Shown here: positions 1 to 7,714 of the stretch, in pieces | How positions within the stretch are numbered: the first letter of the stretch is position 1 | Layout: the number at the start of each line of letters is the position of its first letter | Origin: Saccharicrinis sp963667815 | GTDB taxonomy: Bacteria; Bacteroidota; Bacteroidia; Bacteroidales; Marinilabiliaceae | DNA length: 64,000 nt | Assembly (NCBI GenBank): GCA_963667815.1 | Contig: OY764020.1 | Strand: one strand, 5' to 3' | Translations under genes and position numbers: made by a program | The notes under the pieces: model-generated | What the model saw: only the letters and a program-made list of their open reading frames with translations | What the model was told of the DNA's origin: nothing | Databases searched by the model: none

Positions 1-658
1 TGAAAATTTGAAAGAAATCTTTTTTAAAGCTTGATAAGCTTCTTCCGGTATAGTGGGCAAATTCTTCAACCGATAAATTACTTTTAAAATGAGTATTCAT
101 AAACTCGGCTAAATCTATTCTCCAGGGATCGGTAAAATCAAATAGAACAGTGCCAATCTCCGGTTTAACCTGAAGCAATGTAAAAACTGCTTCTTTTAAT
201 TTAGCTTCCATTAATTCTTCCGAAGGGTACTGTTCTACATCAAAGTACTGTTCAAGTGATACAAACAAACCATTGAGAAATGGATGTTTTTTTAGCATGA
301 TATATGGTGAGTTTTTCAAATCAGAAGAAGAGTTTGTTACAGGAATCATTATATCCCGTTCCTTCATTAATCTCTTTAAAAATGGGGCTTTTAATTGTAA
401 AAACAGTCCTTTGAACGGTTCGCCGTTTTTTGAGGGTCTTTTGAATTTGCGCAACATGTGGTTCCGTTTTAGAAAAAACGAATCGCCCTTTTTTAAAACG
501 TAATTTTTATCCGGAGAAACGAGTTCTAATTCTCCCGAACATATATAAACTAGCATATGCTCCGTAACCATTTCTTCGCAATAAAAATCTTTCTCTACGT
601 AACCACAGTAGAATGTATCCATGTAATTATAAACGACAATATTTGAGTTGTTGGGCAT
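1..658 (-). CDS. AraC-family transcriptional regulator, truncated at the window edge
   Basis: Reading the minus strand from the ATG at 658 gives an open frame of 219 codons that runs off the left edge, so the C-terminus is missing. The N-terminal part looks like a cupin-type sensory domain (residues about 25-100; a GDSFFLKRNHMLRKF stretch fits the usual ligand-pocket region). The last residues visible (SVEEFAHYTGRSLSSFKKDF) match the first helix-turn-helix of an AraC DNA-binding domain. The second HTH lies outside the window. The target is unknown. Its 5' region faces the DUF169/MarR operon, so the two units are divergent. Family assignment is fairly safe; the ligand cannot be read from the sequence. 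Confidence 0.8.
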   Translation of the reverse strand, partial: MPNNSNIVVYNYMDTFYCGYVEKDFYCEEMVTEHMLVYICSGELELVSPDKNYVLKKGDSFFLKRNHMLRKFKRPSKNGEPFKGLFLQLKAPFLKRLMKERDIMIPVTNSSSDLKNSPYIMLKKHPFLNGLFVSLEQYFDVEQYPSEELMEAKLKEAVFTLLQVKPEIGTVLFDFTDPWRIDLAEFMNTHFKSNLSVEEFAHYTGRSLSSFKKDFFQIF

Positions 659-908
659 TTTATAACAGTTTATTTTAAAAGTACAAATTTAAAGATTACC
701 TGTTAGATAAACTTCTCTTATAAGTTATTTCCAACTTTTCTTAAACGTTATTTTTTTGAGATAGTATTGTAAAATGATGAGCATACTTAAGATTTAACTC
801 ATAAGTAAATTTACTACAGTTTTATTTTCAGGTACTTTCTCTTTTAACTTTGATATGCGTTAACCAGATCTGTTTTTTTAGTGATTTTTCAATTAACAAT
901 AATATTTA

Positions 909-939
909 TTTGACATGACAATTAAAATAAATATATTTG
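909..939 (+). promoter_or_regulatory. Bacteroidetes-type promoter of the DUF169/MarR operon
   Basis: TTTG at 909-912 is followed by exactly 19 bases and then TATATTTG at 932-939. This matches the Bacteroidetes primary sigma-factor consensus TTTG-N19-TAnnTTTG in both spacing and sequence. It ends 25 bases before the ATG at 965. Confidence 0.7.
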
Positions 940-952
940 TCACAACAAATAT
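933..952. promoter_or_regulatory. palindromic operator overlapping the -7 box, probable MarR site
   Basis: ATATTTGT (933-940), a CACA centre and ACAAATAT (945-952) form a perfect 8-bp inverted repeat that covers the -7 element and the probable transcription start. MarR proteins are dimers that commonly bind such sites to repress their own operon. The MarR gene is the second gene downstream, so autorepression is the simplest reading. The assignment to this MarR is inference. Confidence 0.55.
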
Positions 953-964
953 AAAAACGTAGAT

Positions 965-1681
965 ATGAATATAAATTATTTCATTCAGAACTTTAGGAAT
1001 GCTTTTGGCGATTATGAATTACCTATAGTTATATGGTATTCAGATAGACCCAAGGTAGAAGTATCAAAAACAAGAGGTTGTTATATTAAAGACTTAAAAC
1101 CGGCTAGAAAAGGCCAAATTGTAAGTTTATCTGTGGATGCCATTGCATGTCCGGGAGGAAAAGTATATAGTGGCTTCACGTCAGTTCCACCATTTCTTCC
1201 GGGATTTGTCTCTGATAAAGAACGGTATAAAGATACACCTGAAATGGTTATGGACTTTATTACAGAATTAAACATGCCATTAAAAGAAGGTAAGTACATT
1301 AATTTTGCATCAATTAACAACCTTGATAGCTTTGAAGGCCTGGAGGGAATTATCTTTTTTGCATCTCCAGATGTTATGACAGGATTAATTTCATGGACAT
1401 TAATGGATACAAATAAACCGGATGCTGTTTCAGTACCTTTCGCATCAGGATGTAGTGCCATAGTTGCTCAAACTGTTGTAGAAAACAGAGATGAAGGTCA
1501 CAGATCATTTTTAGGGTTATTTGATCCGTCAGTAAGGCCACAAGTTGAAGCAAATGTATTAAGTTTGTCAGTTCCGATGAGTCGCTTTAAAGAGATGTAT
1601 TATACATTGGAAAAATCATGTTTGAAAGGCACTCATGCATGGAATAAAGTAAAAGAAAGAATTTTACAAGATGGAAATTAA
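965..1681 (+). CDS. DUF169 family protein
   Basis: A 238-residue soluble protein with no signal peptide or membrane segment. It resembles the DUF169 (COG2043-like) family, with the region around residues 50-75 containing a cysteine-bearing IACPGGKVYSGF stretch and a later PFASGCSAIVAQ motif. No biochemical function is established for the family that I can cite. The gene overlaps the downstream MarR gene by 11 bases, so the two are translationally coupled. That arrangement suggests the DUF169 protein is the effector controlled by, or a ligand handler for, the MarR repressor. The conserved cysteines could bind a metal or cofactor, but this is inference. Confidence 0.7.
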   Translation: MNINYFIQNFRNAFGDYELPIVIWYSDRPKVEVSKTRGCYIKDLKPARKGQIVSLSVDAIACPGGKVYSGFTSVPPFLPGFVSDKERYKDTPEMVMDFITELNMPLKEGKYINFASINNLDSFEGLEGIIFFASPDVMTGLISWTLMDTNKPDAVSVPFASGCSAIVAQTVVENRDEGHRSFLGLFDPSVRPQVEANVLSLSVPMSRFKEMYYTLEKSCLKGTHAWNKVKERILQDGN

Positions 1682-2114
1682 ATTAGAGAATTCCGTAAAC
1701 CATAGAATAGCAACACTTGCCGTACTTTTAAAGCGGCAGGTGTTTAGGATTATCGCTGATAATCAATTAGAAATTACACCAGACCAATGGGTTATAATGT
1801 ATTATTTATGGGAAGAGAATGGGCTAACAGTTGGTGATTTAGCTAAAAAGTCGAAAAAGGATTTTGCTAATGTTACGAGGATAATTGAAAAGCTTTCTAA
1901 ATTAGGATATGTATCAAAAAAGAAAAGCCTAAAAGATAGTAGAAGTGTTCTTATTTTTATTCTTCCCAAAGCAGAGGAAATAAAAGGAAAAATTTATGCT
2001 TGTTGGCAACAATCTATTAGTATTGCAACCAATGGAATAACGGATTCAGAACAGGCTGCAATGCTTGCTCTAATTGAAAAAATGGAAAACAATATTTTAA
2101 CTTATATGGAATAA
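1671..2114 (+). CDS. MarR-family transcriptional regulator
   Basis: A 147-residue winged-helix regulator. The recognition region covers about residues 35-100 (LTVGDLAKKSKKDFANVTRIIEKL followed by a basic wing containing DSR). Length and layout are typical for MarR. Its ATG lies inside the last codons of the DUF169 gene, so expression is coupled. The palindrome at 933-952 over the shared promoter is the obvious candidate operator. It is followed immediately by a strong hairpin terminator. The ligand is not identifiable from sequence. Confidence 0.9.
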   Translation: MEIKLENSVNHRIATLAVLLKRQVFRIIADNQLEITPDQWVIMYYLWEENGLTVGDLAKKSKKDFANVTRIIEKLSKLGYVSKKKSLKDSRSVLIFILPKAEEIKGKIYACWQQSISIATNGITDSEQAAMLALIEKMENNILTYME

Positions 2115-2150
2115 CTCCCTGTTGTACTGGTATACAACAGGGAGTTTTAT
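2114..2150 (+). terminator. terminator of the DUF169/MarR operon
   Basis: ACTCCCTGTTGTA (2114-2126) pairs perfectly with TACAACAGGGAGT (2133-2145), leaving a short 6-base loop, and a TTTTATTT run follows. It begins on the last base of the MarR stop codon. Confidence 0.85.
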
Positions 2151-2323
2151 TTGCCTTATATTTTAAGCATTATCTTGATTAGCAAGCTGTTTGAGCTTTT
2201 TCTGGAATATAAGAACTTGATTATATATTGTAGTTATCCATGATCACTTTGTTAAGTTTTCGTATTGTGTTTATAGTGTGAATCTTGTGAATCACTCTTT
2301 TATCTATCGCTCTATTATTCATC

Positions 2324-3481
2324 CTATTTCTTCATAAACTTATCAGTAAGCCATTTTCTTACTGGTACATCATATAATTTATATAAAGCATAAGCCAAAA
2401 TCACACTTACCAAGAGTACTGATATTGATATAAATATCATGGTTGTTTTTCCCGATGGTGATGTATTTATAAAGTCCTGGTTTTTATCAATCCATGCCAT
2501 ATACATATAAATAAAAGGATAGTGAATTATGTATAGGGGATAGGATATATCACCAAGAAAGCGACTTATTTTAGATGACATTTTACTTTTGGTTTCGCCA
2601 CTGGCACCAATATAAACTACCAACGGAAATACTAATATTATAGATAATGAATCGTAAAGGCCATTCAGCCAAACTTGTTCAGGATTTCCTACTCTTGGTA
2701 TGGAGAAAACAACAACAAGTATTAAACTGCTCCAGAAGAATGCATTTTTGTATTGCCCTGGCTTTACAATCCTTGATAATAATAATCCTGCTAAAAATGG
2801 ATAAAGAAGCCTCGTAAATCCTATTCTAAGTTGAGTGGCGTCAATTGACCAGCCACCAATTACATCACCGTGCGGACTAGTAATAGCAAGATGAATTAAT
2901 GCAACTCCGGCTAAAAATACTAATAAGGCTAATATTTTATTTGAAAGTTTCCTGATAAATAATGCGTAAAGTATATTACCAACATATTCAAAAAACAGTG
3001 ACCATGCAGGCCCATTCAAAGGATGCATTTCTGTCCATCCCCTAATATCCATAGAATGGCCAACGGGAATTAAGGTAAATCCTATTACCATTACCAATAA
3101 CATTCTCCAAACCGGAGTTTCAGATATTACAGGAAAGAAACTGCTATCCTGAAAATAAAATGTTACTGCACCAATAATCATTCCTACTATAATCATTGGA
3201 TGAAGACGAATTAAGCGACGTTTAAAGAAACCTCCAAGTGTCATTTTTTGCCAACGGTCATCATAGGCATAGCCAATAACAAAACCGGAAAGAACAAAGA
3301 AGAAATCAACAGCCAAATAACCGTGATTGATGATCTGCTTGGAGTGGTCACCTCCAGTAAATGTTTCGAGAATATGAAAAGCGACAACTATGATTGCTGC
3401 AACACCGCGTAAACCATCTAATATTTTATAGTGTTTTTTTGAGTCTGAAAAACCGGATTGATTACTATTGCTAAGGCTCAT
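2324..3481 (-). CDS. acyltransferase 3 family membrane protein (OafA-like)
   Basis: A 385-residue polytopic inner-membrane protein with about ten hydrophobic segments. The N-terminus carries the family signature: R25 and H36 lie in the first membrane helix as R-x10-H (LRGVAAIIVVAFH). It is followed by FFFVLSGFVIGYAY. These enzymes O-acetylate or otherwise O-acylate surface sugars such as lipopolysaccharide or exopolysaccharide. No glycan-synthesis genes are next to it, so the acceptor cannot be named. It stands alone, transcribed away from its neighbours. Confidence 0.9.
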   Translation of the reverse strand: MSLSNSNQSGFSDSKKHYKILDGLRGVAAIIVVAFHILETFTGGDHSKQIINHGYLAVDFFFVLSGFVIGYAYDDRWQKMTLGGFFKRRLIRLHPMIIVGMIIGAVTFYFQDSSFFPVISETPVWRMLLVMVIGFTLIPVGHSMDIRGWTEMHPLNGPAWSLFFEYVGNILYALFIRKLSNKILALLVFLAGVALIHLAITSPHGDVIGGWSIDATQLRIGFTRLLYPFLAGLLLSRIVKPGQYKNAFFWSSLILVVVFSIPRVGNPEQVWLNGLYDSLSIILVFPLVVYIGASGETKSKMSSKISRFLGDISYPLYIIHYPFIYMYMAWIDKNQDFINTSPSGKTTMIFISISVLLVSVILAYALYKLYDVPVRKWLTDKFMKK

Positions 3482-3640
3482 ATTATGTATCTGTTAAAGT
3501 TTATTATTTGAGTGTTATTACTTTTACTAATTCGTTAAAATTTATAATACACCGTAAATTAGTAGTTAAAACTTATTATTGTAAATTGTTTAATTTATAG
3601 ATTTAAGGCGTCTTGTAAATTAGTCTATTGTCTTTTGTCT

Positions 3641-3658
3641 TCCCGATAGTTATCGGGA
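3641..3658. repeat. short perfect palindrome TCCCGATA-gt-TATCGGGA
   Basis: An 8-bp perfect inverted repeat with a 2-base centre, 19 bases beyond the VOC gene stop codon. It lacks a T-run, so it is not a classic terminator, though it may act as one or as an mRNA 3'-end stabiliser. A related core (TCCCG-atcaaa-CGGGA) occurs at 17375-17390, so it may belong to a dispersed repeat family. Confidence 0.55.
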
Positions 3659-3676
3659 CCAAAGATCTATTGTGCT

Positions 3677-4066
3677 TTATTCTGTAATTTCAATTCTATT
3701 CCATTCACTATCTTCAATAACACTTTCATAATAGCCATCTCCAGTAGTTCTTGGTTCACTTACAATGGTATATCCATCTTTTCTCAATTGTTCTGTTAGT
3801 TTATCGACTTTATTTTTATCCCCAACAGAAATAGATAAATGTGTCAAGCCAAGAGATGTAGCATGATTCCCTAAGAATTCCATGATAAAAGGACTGTGCA
3901 TTAGTTCGATTCGCGTACTTCCATCTTCAAATGACAGGAAATATGATGTAAAATTCTTTTTTGTGTTTATGTATTTATCACTACTCTTTGCGTTGAAATA
4001 CTTAATATAAAACTTTTTTGCCTTCTCCAAATCATGAGTCCAGATTGCAATGTGCTCTATTTTCAT
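3677..4066 (-). CDS. VOC superfamily (glyoxalase/bleomycin-resistance-like) metalloprotein
   Basis: A 129-residue single-domain protein made of two beta-alpha-beta-beta-beta modules. The four positions that hold the metal in glyoxalase I are all present: H5 (IEHIAI), E54 (RIELM), H76 (LTHLSI) and E126 (NRIEIT). It is therefore likely a functional metal-dependent lyase or ring-opening enzyme. Glyoxalase I (lactoylglutathione lyase) or a related methylmalonyl-CoA-epimerase-type reaction is possible, and the sequence does not decide which. It is divergent from the AraC regulator at 4243, which may control it. Confidence 0.85.
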   Translation of the reverse strand: MKIEHIAIWTHDLEKAKKFYIKYFNAKSSDKYINTKKNFTSYFLSFEDGSTRIELMHSPFIMEFLGNHATSLGLTHLSISVGDKNKVDKLTEQLRKDGYTIVSEPRTTGDGYYESVIEDSEWNRIEITE

Positions 4067-4213
4067 TGTTAATATTTTTATTGCCTAATGAGATTATTAT
4101 AGATACTATCGTAATATAACACTCAGTATAAGCTTAATATCTGTTTATTATTTCAATACAAAGTAAGGTTGTTACAATTTAAATACTTGTCTTTTATTAA
4201 AAAACTATTGTCT

Positions 4214-4221
4214 TATATTTG
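4214..4221 (+). promoter_or_regulatory. -7 promoter element of the AraC gene
   Basis: TATATTTG matches the Bacteroidetes -7 consensus TAnnTTTG and lies 22 bases upstream of the ATG at 4243. A good TTTG at the expected -33 spacing was not found. Confidence 0.5.
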
Positions 4222-4242
4222 TAGTCATTCGAATTTTAGGCA

Positions 4243-5103
4243 ATGAAAAATATTGAAAAAGCAAAATATTGTCACGTTGAAATTGACAAAGATAAATCCT
4301 TCTTCTTTGATCATGTGCATATTGTGTGGAATGAGCAGATTTCATTTCACCAAAGTAATGATTGGGAATTGTCTTATGTTATAACAGGGAGTGGTACACG
4401 TGTTATTGGCGACAATATGGAAACCTTTTCAAAAGGAGAAATTATATTGCTTCCTCCCAATCTGGCTCATGGCTGGTATTTTGACGAAAATGTTCATGAC
4501 AAACATGGCAAAATTGAGAATATCACAATTATTTTTCCAGACTCATTTCTTGATAAATGTGCAAATACATTTCCTGAACTGGTATCCTGCATTAAAATTT
4601 TGAAAGAGATAACTAAAGGTATGAGTTTAAAAGGTGAGTTATTGTCTTCGATTCAAAGACTAATGTATTCAATGATTTCACAAAACAATCTGGAACAGCT
4701 AACCACCTTTCTTCAAATTATCTCGCATATTTCTTTAAACACAGATATGCAAGTTGTAGGCTTCCGCGAAAGGCAATCCCGCAATGCAGACAAGCTTCAG
4801 GAAGTCCATCGTTACATGTTGACGCATTACCATGATAAAATAACACTTGACGATGTCGCTAAATATGTAGGAATGAATAGTTCTTCCTTTTGCTCATTTT
4901 TTAAAAGAGAAAAAGGAATGTCATTTTTTACCGCACTAAATGAGTATAGAATCAAATGTTCTTGTATAATGCTTCGCGAAACATCCATGACGATTTCAGA
5001 AATCAGTACAGCTGTTGGTTTTAATGACATCCCTTATTTTAACCGGACTTTTAAAAAGATGATGCAAATTTCTCCAAAAGAATATCGTTCTACTTTTATT
5101 TAG
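4243..5103 (+). CDS. AraC-family transcriptional regulator
   Basis: A 286-residue regulator. The N-terminal half is a cupin-like domain (about residues 25-100, with a WELSYVITGSGTRVIGDN strand and an LLPPNLAHGW turn typical of the AraC_binding fold). The C-terminal 80 residues contain two HTH motifs (ITLDDVAKYVGMNSSSFCSFFKR and MTISEISTAVGFNDIPYFNRTFKK) and end in the characteristic SPKEYRS. It is divergent from the VOC gene and convergent with the nucleotidase, separated from the latter by only 12 bases. Its target is probably the VOC gene or itself. Confidence 0.9.
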   Translation: MKNIEKAKYCHVEIDKDKSFFFDHVHIVWNEQISFHQSNDWELSYVITGSGTRVIGDNMETFSKGEIILLPPNLAHGWYFDENVHDKHGKIENITIIFPDSFLDKCANTFPELVSCIKILKEITKGMSLKGELLSSIQRLMYSMISQNNLEQLTTFLQIISHISLNTDMQVVGFRERQSRNADKLQEVHRYMLTHYHDKITLDDVAKYVGMNSSSFCSFFKREKGMSFFTALNEYRIKCSCIMLRETSMTISEISTAVGFNDIPYFNRTFKKMMQISPKEYRSTFI

Positions 5104-5115
5104 TTTTTATTGAAT

Positions 5116-5631
5116 CTATAAAATTTCCATTATTCTTTTCCAATCTGAAACCCTTTCATACGAAGAATCTGCCACGTGAACATTGTGTAATTGACTAAAA
5201 ATTATTCTTTTGCCATTGAATGTGGAAAGATTTTTAGGGTGGTCATCAATCATAATATCGCCACAAATACTATCCTTGCTGCCACAGAAGATCATTTGTT
5301 TCCAGGTTATAAATGGAAAGTATTCATTCAACCATGCTTGTTTTTCATTTAAGCTATTCGGGAATTCTGTTGCTGAAGACACAATTAACACTTTGTATTT
5401 ATTATTCAGGTAGTTTAAGCCTTCAACACTATCTTTCATTACGGGAGGTGTACGAAAAAAACCTTTACTCCTAACAAGTTTATTAAATGAAGGAAAAGCC
5501 TCCTCCTCTAATTTCCCCTCCAAACTCTGGTGTGTCATTTTTAATCCTGTTGTTTTAAATTCAAGATTAATTAAATGTGAATACACATCTGCTAACACTC
5601 CATCCATGTCTACTAATAATCGCTTTTGCAT
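5116..5631 (-). CDS. 5'(3')-deoxyribonucleotidase (NT5C-like HAD phosphatase)
   Basis: A 171-residue HAD-superfamily phosphatase. Motif I is DMDGVLAD, with nucleophile D8 and acid/base D10. Motif II is VSSATE around S85. Motif IV is DIMIDDHPKN with D129/D130 as Mg ligands. Size and motif spacing fit the NT5C family, which dephosphorylates deoxyribonucleoside 5'- and 3'-monophosphates in the cytosol. It is divergent from the DeoR-type regulator at 5841, and their shared spacer contains repeated 12-mers that may be operators. Confidence 0.8.
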   Translation of the reverse strand: MQKRLLVDMDGVLADVYSHLINLEFKTTGLKMTHQSLEGKLEEEAFPSFNKLVRSKGFFRTPPVMKDSVEGLNYLNNKYKVLIVSSATEFPNSLNEKQAWLNEYFPFITWKQMIFCGSKDSICGDIMIDDHPKNLSTFNGKRIIFSQLHNVHVADSSYERVSDWKRIMEIL

Positions 5632-5739
5632 CGTTTAAATTTTTTAGAAAAAAATAATTAATAACAACGAATTACTTTTTTTGTATATGCGGTTTCTGGT
5701 TTAAGAGTAATTGTTTCAGTCTATTTTAATTGCACTCTT

Positions 5740-5844
5740 GCATATTGCCGCATATAATTATAAAATAACGCATTACTTATTAGATATATCAATCAAATAT
5801 AGATATATTGCGGATATATGCAATTTTAAAATGCGGTATAATGC
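5740..5844. promoter_or_regulatory. three GCGG-N4-ATGC 12-mers upstream of and at the DeoR start
   Basis: GCATATTGCCGC at 5740-5751 is the reverse complement of GCGGCAATATGC. The other two are GCGGATATATGC at 5810-5821 and GCGGTATAATGC at 5833-5844. All fit GCGG-N4-ATGC, and the third covers the ATG of the DeoR gene. Repeated sites next to a regulator gene suggest autoregulation and control of the divergent nucleotidase. Confidence 0.5.
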
Positions 5845-6590
5845 TTAAAAAGGAAAGACACGAATATATATTAAATCTTATTAGCAGAGATAATCGAATC
5901 TATGTTACTTCACTAAGTAACGAACTTGGAATTTCAGATGATACCTTAAGACGAGATCTTACGGAATTAGACAATAAAGGATTGTTGACAAAAGTTCATG
6001 GCGGAGCTATCGCAAAATCAGGAATATCTATCCAATTTACGGACAGGATAAATACTGCTATGGATAAAAAGCAACAAATGGCTTCAAAGGTTATTCCCCT
6101 TTTTAAAAATGGAGATGTAATTTTATTAGATGGAGGGACATCTAATCTTGCAGTCATACGTCAATTACCCAAAGAATTAGAGTTAACCATATTTACCAAT
6201 AGTTTTCCGATTGTAAACGAATTATTTAACCGTCCTAATATAGAACTAAATTTTCTTGGAGGTAAGGTCTTTTCATCTTCTCAGGTAACAGTTGGCGTTA
6301 CAGTTTTTCAAGCTCTACAAACTATTAATCCGGATTGGGTTTTAGTTGGAATAAGTGATGTACATCCGGAAAAAGGATTAACATGTCCGGACAGAGAAGA
6401 AGCATTAATCAAACGTGCAATGATAGAAAGAGGAAATAAAAGGCTTATTCTTGCGGATAGTCATAAACTAAATACAGCAAGAACTTATCAAGTGGCCTCT
6501 TTAGAAGATATCGATTTTATAGTAACCGAAAACAATAAAATAGATTACATAAAAAACAACTGGCCTAAGTATTCCTATGATGTTATTTGA
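5841..6590 (+). CDS. DeoR-family transcriptional regulator
   Basis: A 249-residue protein when started at the ATG at 5841. An upstream in-frame TTG at 5808 would add 11 residues unlike the family, and MLKKERHEYILNLI is the canonical DeoR N-terminus, so the ATG is preferred. The N-terminal HTH (about residues 5-58) includes DDTLRRDLTELDNKGLLTKVHGGA. The C-terminal DeoRC sensor domain (about 75-230) contains DGGTSNLAVIRQLP, the sugar-phosphate-binding type loop. The usual ligands are phosphorylated sugars. Its neighbours give no carbohydrate operon, so autoregulation or control of the divergent nucleotidase is inferred. Confidence 0.9.
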   Translation: MLKKERHEYILNLISRDNRIYVTSLSNELGISDDTLRRDLTELDNKGLLTKVHGGAIAKSGISIQFTDRINTAMDKKQQMASKVIPLFKNGDVILLDGGTSNLAVIRQLPKELELTIFTNSFPIVNELFNRPNIELNFLGGKVFSSSQVTVGVTVFQALQTINPDWVLVGISDVHPEKGLTCPDREEALIKRAMIERGNKRLILADSHKLNTARTYQVASLEDIDFIVTENNKIDYIKNNWPKYSYDVI

Positions 6591-6641
6591 TCTGTTTATT
6601 GATGTTTTGTTGGAAAATAAACTCAGATAGAACTGATTGGG

Positions 6642-7004
6642 TTATGAAGTAGATTCAATAAATCCTCCTTTTTCCTGAACAACCAATTGCCCCCAATCAT
6701 TAATTGCCTCCAAAGCCGGAATAAAAGTTTTTCCAAAATCAGTTAAGCTATAAATAACTTTTATAGGTGGTTTATCGCCATAAACTTTACGTGAAATTAA
6801 TCCACTTTCTTCCAGCTGTTTTAGTTGTAAACTGAGTGTCATCTCCGTTATGGCTCGTATTTCTTTCTTCAATTCGTTGTAACGTTTATCTTCATCTTTA
6901 AGGTGATACAAAATGACCGATTTCCATTTTCCACCTACTAAATCCATTGCCAGGCTAACTGTACATGGATAAATCTTTCCGTTTAATTCAATATTTTTTC
7001 CCAT
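6642..7004 (-). CDS. HxlR-family transcriptional regulator
   Basis: A 120-residue winged-helix protein of the HxlR family (DLVGGKWKSVILYHL and LSLQLKQLEESGLISRKVY). A single cysteine, C14, sits just before the first helix, where the redox-sensing cysteine is found in B. subtilis YodB and HypR, which respond to quinones, diamide or hypochlorite. The gene is divergent from a quinone reductase, matching the known YodB/HypR arrangement with a reductase target. A thiol-switch mechanism is inference from position. Confidence 0.9.
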   Translation of the reverse strand: MGKNIELNGKIYPCTVSLAMDLVGGKWKSVILYHLKDEDKRYNELKKEIRAITEMTLSLQLKQLEESGLISRKVYGDKPPIKVIYSLTDFGKTFIPALEAINDWGQLVVQEKGGFIESTS

Positions 7005-7013
7005 ATCTATAAC

Positions 7014-7067
7014 CTATCTATTTTGATAGTTATTGCAAAGATATATCACTAAAGTTACTTTTGCAAC
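7014..7067. promoter_or_regulatory. overlapping divergent promoters and candidate HxlR operator
   Basis: The 87-base spacer has a rightward -7 box TACTTTTG at 7056-7063. It also has a leftward box TATCTTTG on the minus strand (7036-7043 read on plus as CAAAGATA). Near-palindromes AGTTAC-tttt-GCAACT (7055-7068, imperfect) and CTATC-N6-GATAG (7014-7029) flank them. A repressor bound here could close both promoters. Confidence 0.45.
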
Positions 7068-7091
7068 TATAATTATTATAGCACAAATATA

Positions 7092-7697
7092 ATGAAGAAG
7101 ATATTTATAATCAATGCAGGACAAAATTTTGCTCATTCCGGAGGAAAGCTAAATAACACCATTACTGGTTGGGATGAAGAGTTCTTTATTGCAAATAATG
7201 GATTTGAATTACAGGTTACAAACCTAGCCGATGGTTATAATACCGAAACGGAAGTCGATAAATTCCTATGGGCAGATGTCGTTATCTATCATTTTGCGGC
7301 ATGGTGGATGAATGTGCCCTATACATTAAAGGAGTATCTTGATAATGTATTAACAGCAGGTCACAGAAAAGGAATGTATTACAGTGATGGACGAAAGGCT
7401 GATAATCCGGCACGTAACTATGGCAAGGGTGGCTTAATGCAAGGAAGAACATACATGGTAACTACAACATGGAATGCTCCAGAAACAGCGTTTAGTATCC
7501 CCGATGAATTCTTTATGGGACGAAGTGTGGATGATGGTGTGTTGTTTGGTTTTCATCGAATGAATTCTTTCATAGGCATGGATGCTCCTATTCCGGGTTT
7601 TCATTTTCACGATGTTGAGAAAAACATCTCTGAAGCCCGAGTTGAAGAATTCCGTAAATCATATTTGTCTCACTTATCTGAAAACTTTATAGAATAA
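7092..7697 (+). CDS. MdaB-like NAD(P)H:quinone oxidoreductase
   Basis: A 201-residue flavodoxin-fold FAD reductase. The N-terminus KKIFIINAGQNFAHSGGKLN is the nucleotide-binding loop of the MdaB (modulator of drug activity B) group. YHFAAWWMNVPYTLKEYLDNV is the conserved FAD/quinone-pocket region, and the length fits. It carries out two-electron reduction of quinones in the cytosol and so protects against semiquinone stress. It is the first gene of a rightward cluster, divergent from the HxlR regulator that probably controls it. Confidence 0.88.
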   Translation: MKKIFIINAGQNFAHSGGKLNNTITGWDEEFFIANNGFELQVTNLADGYNTETEVDKFLWADVVIYHFAAWWMNVPYTLKEYLDNVLTAGHRKGMYYSDGRKADNPARNYGKGGLMQGRTYMVTTTWNAPETAFSIPDEFFMGRSVDDGVLFGFHRMNSFIGMDAPIPGFHFHDVEKNISEARVEEFRKSYLSHLSENFIE

Positions 7698-7714
7698 TAT
7701 ATTAAAATTTAGAT

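Larger units (their letters stand above)
659..964. other. intergenic region between AraC gene and DUF169/MarR operon
   Basis: AT-rich divergent spacer of 306 bases. The only structures I can support are the promoter and palindrome at its right end, listed separately. No open frame or RNA gene was seen. Confidence 0.6.

Noticed and set aside
273..503. 76-codon rightward open frame
   Set aside because: It is antisense to the AraC-family gene that reads from 658 leftward; the minus-strand product is clearly homologous to AraC regulators.
5808..5840. TTG start adding 11 residues to the DeoR protein
   Set aside because: The residues do not resemble the family, and the ATG at 5841 gives the standard DeoR N-terminus.
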